64,000 bases of DNA, from positions 51,039-115,038 of the forward strand of contig CALKEU010000007.1 in the NCBI GenBank assembly GCA_938084565.1. The letters run 5' to 3'. Shown here in pieces: positions 59,598 through 64,000 of this stretch. This stretch comes from Candidatus Kapaibacterium sp. Its GTDB lineage: Bacteria; Bacteroidota; Ignavibacteria; Kapaibacteriales; HRBIN21. The notes beneath the pieces were generated by a model. It was not told the DNA's origin. It saw only the letters and a program-made list of their open reading frames with translations, and did not search any database. The number at the start of each line of letters is the position of its first letter. Within the stretch, counting starts at the first letter, position 1. A program made the translations under genes and the position numbers.

Positions 59598-61186
59598 GTC
59601 CACAGCAGGTGCTGACCTACTCGCAGGCGAAAGAGCAGCCAGCCACGCGGCAACCGCTCCCGTGGGATGGAAGCTTCTACTCCTGCCGACGTCTGCCGCA
59701 GATATGGGCTGAGATCTTGCTCGTGCCCGAGCAGAGTATAGAGGCACAGCTGCGCACCCTCTGCCCGGGGCCCCAGCAACCAGCGCAGGAAAAGGAGCTC
59801 CCCATCCTGTAGCATCGGAAGCTTCTCGGGGATGCCACTGGGGGAAGAGAGCCGGAACTCTACCTCGAGCGGACGAATCCCCGCCGCAAAGCGGAAACGG
59901 AACCGTGCCCTCCCACTGACTTCCCCCTGCGCCTGGAGGACAAGGGTAGCCCAGCCAACCCGACCAGGGTACACGAGGCTATCGGCTGTGAGTTCAAGCA
60001 ATGTCACACCTTCCGGAAGGGCAAGCGGATCAATCCCGCGGAGTTCAACAGGCACCCACCCGCTGTTCAGATAAGCCAGCCGGAGCCGCCAGCGCCGCTC
60101 ATACCCTCGGTACTCGAGCAAGGAATCCGAGAGCATCACAACGGGGACTGCCACTGCATCGGCCGAACCGGCAATGCTAAAGAGGCGCTCGATCAACTGA
60201 GGGCGTTCCACAAAAGGATTGCCCTGCCCCTGCAGCCGAGCAATTCTCCGACTCCGCTCTCGCTCCCACTCATCGACCGTATCCTGCCAATGCCACCGAC
60301 GGAGCACAGCTTCACGCTCTGCGGTCAGAAAGCCCCTCATGTTGCCATATCGGAGGGCTACGTAGAAGAGCGCCCGCGCTGCATCCCCTTTGTGACTATC
60401 CCGGGGCTCAAAGACCTCAGCTCCCGTTGAATCGAGCCCATGGCGTGACCCTCCTGATGCCCACCACACTTGGCGCACGATACCGAAGGGAAGATCCCGA
60501 CGCTGCGTGTTAGCTTCGGCAAGGGTGGGAAAGAGATGGTGTAGGTCGCTCAGAGGCGGGAGAGTATCTGCTCCACGACTCCGCGGCCAGGTATGCTCAA
60601 CATTCATGAGCGAAGCCGGAGGTATCGGCGGTACACGCACTCTGTAGCCCGTGTAGACACACTCCACCTGCCCATCACGGTTATCCACATCGAGGAACAG
60701 AAGGCGCCGCGCGCTGTCGTACGGAAAGACGCGCTGGGTAGAGACTACCTGCCGCAAGAAGGCCCGGAGAGCTTCTCCCCAGAGATCTTCCGTCCCCTGG
60801 TACAGGGTATCGGGATCCCGCACCCGTACGCGCAGGAGGCAGGGATAGGTCCACTCGGCCTCGGCACACTGCAGGCGCAAAAGCAGTAAGGCCTCGGTGG
60901 TTACATTGTGCTGGCACTTTGCTGTCACTTCCAGTGCAATGCGCCCGCCCGGGGGCACAGACTGCGGTACGGAAGCACGCACACGAAAACCTCCCCATGT
61001 CCATTGCTGGATTCGCACGTCCCGCAACAGGAGCTCTTCTGCACCCGTATTGACTATCCACACCTGCCGCCGGGGCTCTTCCCCGAGAAAACTCGTGCCG
61101 AAATCGAGGGTATCCGGCTCGATGAGAACCCCGCACCAGAAGGCCCATACCGGAAGCGGTATGGCTCCCCAGAGCAGAATCCGCAT
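59579..61186 (-). CDS. Secreted endonuclease I family nuclease with ASH domain and C-terminal sorting-like tail
   Basis: The product is 535 residues from the ATG at 61186 (MRILLWGAIPLPVWA, a signal peptide); an ATG at 61201 would add five residues and lie too near the promoter element. Residues 20-122 are an ASH-like beta domain. The nuclease domain has NVEHTWPRS (195-203), DLHHLFP (214-220), RDSHKGDAARALFYVALRYGNM and WHWQDTVDEWERERSRRI, then QGNPFV, the order seen in the endonuclease I/EndA family. A beta region and a C-terminal T9SS-like tail (LYTLLGHEQDL, then LPRGWLLFRLRVG) end it. It would cut extracellular DNA for nutrient uptake or biofilm remodelling. Confidence 0.87.
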   Translation of the reverse strand: MRILLWGAIPLPVWAFWCGVLIEPDTLDFGTSFLGEEPRRQVWIVNTGAEELLLRDVRIQQWTWGGFRVRASVPQSVPPGGRIALEVTAKCQHNVTTEALLLLRLQCAEAEWTYPCLLRVRVRDPDTLYQGTEDLWGEALRAFLRQVVSTQRVFPYDSARRLLFLDVDNRDGQVECVYTGYRVRVPPIPPASLMNVEHTWPRSRGADTLPPLSDLHHLFPTLAEANTQRRDLPFGIVRQVWWASGGSRHGLDSTGAEVFEPRDSHKGDAARALFYVALRYGNMRGFLTAEREAVLRRWHWQDTVDEWERERSRRIARLQGQGNPFVERPQLIERLFSIAGSADAVAVPVVMLSDSLLEYRGYERRWRLRLAYLNSGWVPVELRGIDPLALPEGVTLLELTADSLVYPGRVGWATLVLQAQGEVSGRARFRFRFAAGIRPLEVEFRLSSPSGIPEKLPMLQDGELLFLRWLLGPRAEGAQLCLYTLLGHEQDLSPYLRQTSAGVEASIPRERLPRGWLLFRLRVGQHLLWTWTLNP

Positions 61187-61211
61187 GCTCAGCTGCTCCA
61201 CCGTGGGGGAG

Positions 61212-61219
61212 CGAATTTA
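61212..61219 (-). promoter_or_regulatory. Candidate -7 promoter element for the secreted endonuclease gene
   Basis: The minus strand reads TAAATTCG, one fixed base from TAnnTTTG. The predicted leader to the ATG at 61186 is about 19 nt; to the alternative ATG at 61201 it would be only about 4 nt. Confidence 0.4.
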
Positions 61220-61272
61220 CGGCATTTCAGCACGCCTCTGTCTACAGCATCTGGTTCGTCTCTTTCCCCGCT

Positions 61273-61941
61273 ATGGAGCCGACCTCGCTGACCGAGCAGT
61301 GGATTATCTTCCTGCGGCACCGACTCCGGGTGCCTCTTCCCGGCCATACTGCCCACCGGCAGATGGTGCCCCGCTTACAGGGGGAGGAACGTCCCCTGGA
61401 ACCACCACAGGGCTGCCGTCCCGCAGCTGTCTTGGTTGCCTTCTCCCGTGAGGCCCCCCTTCCGAGCTGTCTTCTCACTCTGCGGAGCTCTCGGTTGCCT
61501 CACCATCGGGGCGAATGGAGCTTCCCCGGTGGCATGCTCCAGCCAGGGGAAACGCCTACTGCAGCAGCCCTCCGGGAAGCTGCTGAAGAAATCGGTCTCC
61601 ATCCCGAGAGCGTCGAGCTGCTCGGGACTGCAACACCGATCTACGTACCCACCTCGCACGCTGCCGTTGTGCCAGTTGTAGCAGCTTTCCTGCAACGCAC
61701 GCCACTACAGCCCAATCCTGCTGAGGTGGACGCCATAGTACTGCTGTCGCTGGAGGAGCTCCGCCGCTCAGAGCCTATAACGCAGACGTGGCAACGCAAT
61801 GGACGTTCCTTGACCGCTCCCGTCTGGCCTATTCTGCCCCGCGTTCCCCTCTGGGGGGCTACAGCAATGATCCTGAGCGAGCTCCTCTGCCTTTACGAGG
61901 AATTCTGCTCGAGCGCCTCCCCGTCTGCAGGGGTGCCGTAA
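61273..61941 (+). CDS. Nudix hydrolase, CoA pyrophosphatase (NudL) type
   Basis: A 222-residue protein with the Nudix box at 87-109 (GMLQPGETPTAAALREAAEEIGL, of G-x5-E-x7-REUxEExGU form). The preceding TLRSSRLPHHRGEWSFPGG (69-87) is the NudL/UPF0035 signature tied to CoA pyrophosphatases. It would hydrolyse CoA or oxidised CoA to phosphopantetheine and 3',5'-ADP. It stands between divergent endonuclease and downstream C25 peptidase genes, 72 bp from the former. The first about 45 residues are outside the fold. Confidence 0.9.
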   Translation: MEPTSLTEQWIIFLRHRLRVPLPGHTAHRQMVPRLQGEERPLEPPQGCRPAAVLVAFSREAPLPSCLLTLRSSRLPHHRGEWSFPGGMLQPGETPTAAALREAAEEIGLHPESVELLGTATPIYVPTSHAAVVPVVAAFLQRTPLQPNPAEVDAIVLLSLEELRRSEPITQTWQRNGRSLTAPVWPILPRVPLWGATAMILSELLCLYEEFCSSASPSAGVP

Positions 61942-61946
61942 TATTG
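61939..61946 (+). promoter_or_regulatory. Candidate -7 promoter element for the C25 peptidase gene
   Basis: TAATATTG differs from TAnnTTTG at one fixed base and overlaps the stop codon of the Nudix gene. The predicted leader to the ATG at 61979 is about 26 nt. Confidence 0.4.
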
Positions 61947-61978
61947 CGTGCTGCAAACCATTCGCACATCATAGCACC

Positions 61979-64000
61979 ATGCACCGAGGCTCCTTCCCAC
62001 TGCTGCTCCTTGTCTGCATGAGCCTCATAGCCGAAGAGGTTCAGCTGCGCTGGGAACGAGTAAGCCCCACGGAACTCCTTCTCTCTGCCCAGTTCCCGGT
62101 ACCGGCGTTTGTCCGGACCTCCGAAGGAATGCAACAGGTAGCACCCACCTCTTCCCGAGCATTCCTACTGCCGGATGTGGCTCTCTACGGATTTGCCCTG
62201 CCGCTGCGTTTGGCCGGTGGAGTTCAGCTCGAAACGCATGTGCTCCAGTGGCAGGAGCTCACTCTCGAATTTCCGCTGGCACGGCGCGCATGTCAGGAGT
62301 GCCGCGCAGAGGAGTTGCCACTGGCACAGGTTGTCCACTTAGGCTCTCAGGGAGATGTGCCCGTGACCATACTCCGCCTCTTCCCCTACCGCCCCCTTGA
62401 TGGCGGCAAGCGTGTCCGTATTGCCCGGGAGCTGCGCTTACGCCTGCTAAGCTCGATCCCCATCACGGTCGGCAATCCTCTCCTGGAACTCCACGCCCTC
62501 CCAGAGCGTCTCCGAGCGAAAGGGACGACCCTCCAGGCTGGCCCTGTACAGAGCCTCCTCCACCGCATTCCGACAGCTCCCGACGGTTACCAGTACAAGT
62601 TCATCGTCAACCGAGATGGGCTCTTCGTCGTCACAGCCTCCCAGCTGCGTCAGCTCGGGATTCCCATCGGGCAGATTCCCGTTCAGGCGTTCCGTCTCTG
62701 GAACCGCGGGCGGGAAGTTCCGTTATACGTGTACGACCGCAATAACAACGGTTTTCTCGACGATGGGGCCTCCGAGCCCGATTACCTCGCCTTCTTCGGA
62801 GAGCCCAATCGTGCGCTCTTCCGCAACCGGGATGGGGATCTGTACCGAGATCCCGAAACTGACGACAATGTCTACGTGCTGACATGGGCAGAGGGCCTTG
62901 GGCAGCGCATGGTCGAAGAGTCTGGCGATTTGCGTATTACCGACCCACGGCGGGCCACGGAACTGCGCGGCAAAGCCTTCCTGAGCACAGTTATCCTCGA
63001 GCAAAACCGTGTTGAGGAACGCTTCGGTGGGGTCGAAGAGCTAGATCGAGATCTGCTGCAACCGAGCTTTCAGGGAGATCAGCGATTCTGGGCACGGGTC
63101 CCCGCCAACACCAGTGTGACTCTCTCTGTGCCATTGCCGGCCCCAGCCGTTTGGGCCGACCTCCCTGTGCAGGTAGAGGTCATGCTCTGTGGGAGCCTCA
63201 GCCGCCCTTTGCCGTGCCCCATCCCAGAACACACGGCCGAAGTCTACCTGAACCGCCGCCGTATCTTGCGCGCCGCTTGGTCCGGGGCACGCCCCTTCCT
63301 GATGCAATCCCCCAGGGACCAAATCGCCCCGATTTCTGCTACCCTTCTAGCCGATGCCGATAGCAGCACGCTGACGGTTACCAACATCTTCAACTGCCCT
63401 GAGGCTGGCGACCGAGCTCCGAGTTTCTACGTCAACTGGGTACGCATTCGGTATCCGCGCCTCTACCGAGCTACCGATGATGAGCTCTGGTTCCATACGC
63501 CTCCGGGCTCTCCGGCTGGCGTTTATACCTTTGCTCTTGAGGGCTTCCGCACCCCGAACATCGTGCTCTTTCGGGTTGGGATCTCGCGCATTGTCAACTT
63601 CAGCATCGAACGGGTCATCCTCCCCTATGGCGGAGGCGTGCAGTATACGGTCCGCTTCCAGGCCTACGTAGCTTCCCCTGAGGAGCTCTTCTATGCCGTC
63701 GCAGCCGACAGCCTCCGAGCACCGGTGCGAATGCTCCGCGATCTGCCCTCCGATCTGGCCAACCCAGCCACGGCAGCCGACTATATCCTCATCACCCACA
63801 AGGGGCTTTGGGATCGCAGCATGCCCGTGGGGCCAGAGCACCCTGTCGAACGCCTCCTGCGCCTACGCCAACAGCAGGGGCTGCGACCGCTTGCTGTTGA
63901 CATCGAGGATATCTACGACGAATTCAATGACGGCATTGCCTCGCGTGAGGCTCTCTGGCGCTTCCTGCGCTATGCATGGCAGAGCTGGGCTCTACCTCCA
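61979..64000 (+). CDS. Gingipain-type (C25 family) peptidase, PorU-like, C-terminus cut by window edge
   Basis: The frame is open from the ATG at 61979 to the right edge (674 codons). A signal peptide (LPLLLLVCMSLIAEE-like, SFPLLLLVCMSLIA) is followed by an N-terminal beta region. The block YKFIVNRDGLFVVTASQLRQLGIP, then FRLWNRGREVPLYV and FLDDGASEPDYLAFFGE (about 205-285) is characteristic of PorU and related C25 proteins. The C25 domain begins near 600 with ADYILITHKGLW and LRPLAVDIEDIYDEFNDG. The catalytic His and Cys would lie past the edge. PorU is the T9SS sortase that removes sorting domains. A secreted gingipain-like protease is the alternative. Confidence 0.85.
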   Translation, partial: MHRGSFPLLLLVCMSLIAEEVQLRWERVSPTELLLSAQFPVPAFVRTSEGMQQVAPTSSRAFLLPDVALYGFALPLRLAGGVQLETHVLQWQELTLEFPLARRACQECRAEELPLAQVVHLGSQGDVPVTILRLFPYRPLDGGKRVRIARELRLRLLSSIPITVGNPLLELHALPERLRAKGTTLQAGPVQSLLHRIPTAPDGYQYKFIVNRDGLFVVTASQLRQLGIPIGQIPVQAFRLWNRGREVPLYVYDRNNNGFLDDGASEPDYLAFFGEPNRALFRNRDGDLYRDPETDDNVYVLTWAEGLGQRMVEESGDLRITDPRRATELRGKAFLSTVILEQNRVEERFGGVEELDRDLLQPSFQGDQRFWARVPANTSVTLSVPLPAPAVWADLPVQVEVMLCGSLSRPLPCPIPEHTAEVYLNRRRILRAAWSGARPFLMQSPRDQIAPISATLLADADSSTLTVTNIFNCPEAGDRAPSFYVNWVRIRYPRLYRATDDELWFHTPPGSPAGVYTFALEGFRTPNIVLFRVGISRIVNFSIERVILPYGGGVQYTVRFQAYVASPEELFYAVAADSLRAPVRMLRDLPSDLANPATAADYILITHKGLWDRSMPVGPEHPVERLLRLRQQQGLRPLAVDIEDIYDEFNDGIASREALWRFLRYAWQSWALPP

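Overview
The window reads as chromosomal DNA from a GC-rich member of the Bacteroidota/Chlorobiota (FCB) group, probably an Ignavibacteria- or Kapabacteria-like lineage (inference; a marker-gene phylogeny would settle it). The grounds are: several secreted proteins ending in type IX secretion (T9SS) sorting domains, a C25 gingipain-family peptidase at the right edge, Bacteroidota-type -7 promoter elements (TAnnTTTG) at a fixed distance ahead of many genes, and a flagellar fliLMNO operon, which classical Bacteroidia lack. Genes are densely packed; no intergenic gap exceeds 300 bp, and start/stop overlaps (ATGA, TGATG, TAATG) are frequent. I see no insertion sequence, prophage or CRISPR array.

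Layout. 1-9669 (minus): a tight operon of aldehyde dehydrogenase, free-methionine-sulfoxide reductase, a lamin-tail-domain T9SS protein, a LolC/E-type permease, two large T9SS-secreted proteins and a methyltransferase cut by the left edge. 9875-16903 (plus): an Ala/Pro/Lys tandem-repeat exported protein with a clear terminator, cystathionine beta-synthase-type enzyme, an NAD-dependent epimerase, a penicillin-acylase-family hydrolase and purF. 16881-27028 (minus): fliO-N-M-L, UDP-glucose dehydrogenase, then an envelope operon (TonB-type protein, SPOR protein, outer-membrane barrel, giant TPR protein). 27148-35712: Lon protease (+), RodZ-like protein (-), then plus-strand AtuA-like protein, DUF2279 protein, and a redox trio of orphan NuoE, a Tat-signalled Rieske protein with a T9SS tail, and a heme-domain lipoprotein. 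35878-40165: YggU, homogentisate dioxygenase behind a candidate operator, LipB, dUTPase, acyl-CoA dehydrogenase. 40206-47854 (minus): a surface-polysaccharide cluster. 47991-51963 (minus): two Arg tRNA genes flanking rqcH, and a PpiD/SurA-type chaperone. 52117-61186: ParB-fold protein and metallo-hydrolase (+), ruvC, yebC, an ATP-grasp-like unknown, an FtsB/FtsL-like protein, metG, rsmI and a secreted endonuclease I (-). 61273-64000 (plus): CoA-pyrophosphatase-type Nudix and the PorU-like C25 peptidase cut by the right edge.

How it fits together. Metabolically this looks like an aerobic or microaerobic heterotroph (homogentisate dioxygenase, acyl-CoA and aldehyde dehydrogenases) with a heavy investment in the envelope: T9SS cargo, TonB/SPOR/TPR assembly proteins, polysaccharide export and outer-membrane protein chaperoning. 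The most unusual unit is the predicted surface redox module at 33020-35712, where a bc1-type Rieske protein appears to be exported folded by Tat and then carried to the cell surface by T9SS, next to a heme-domain lipoprotein.
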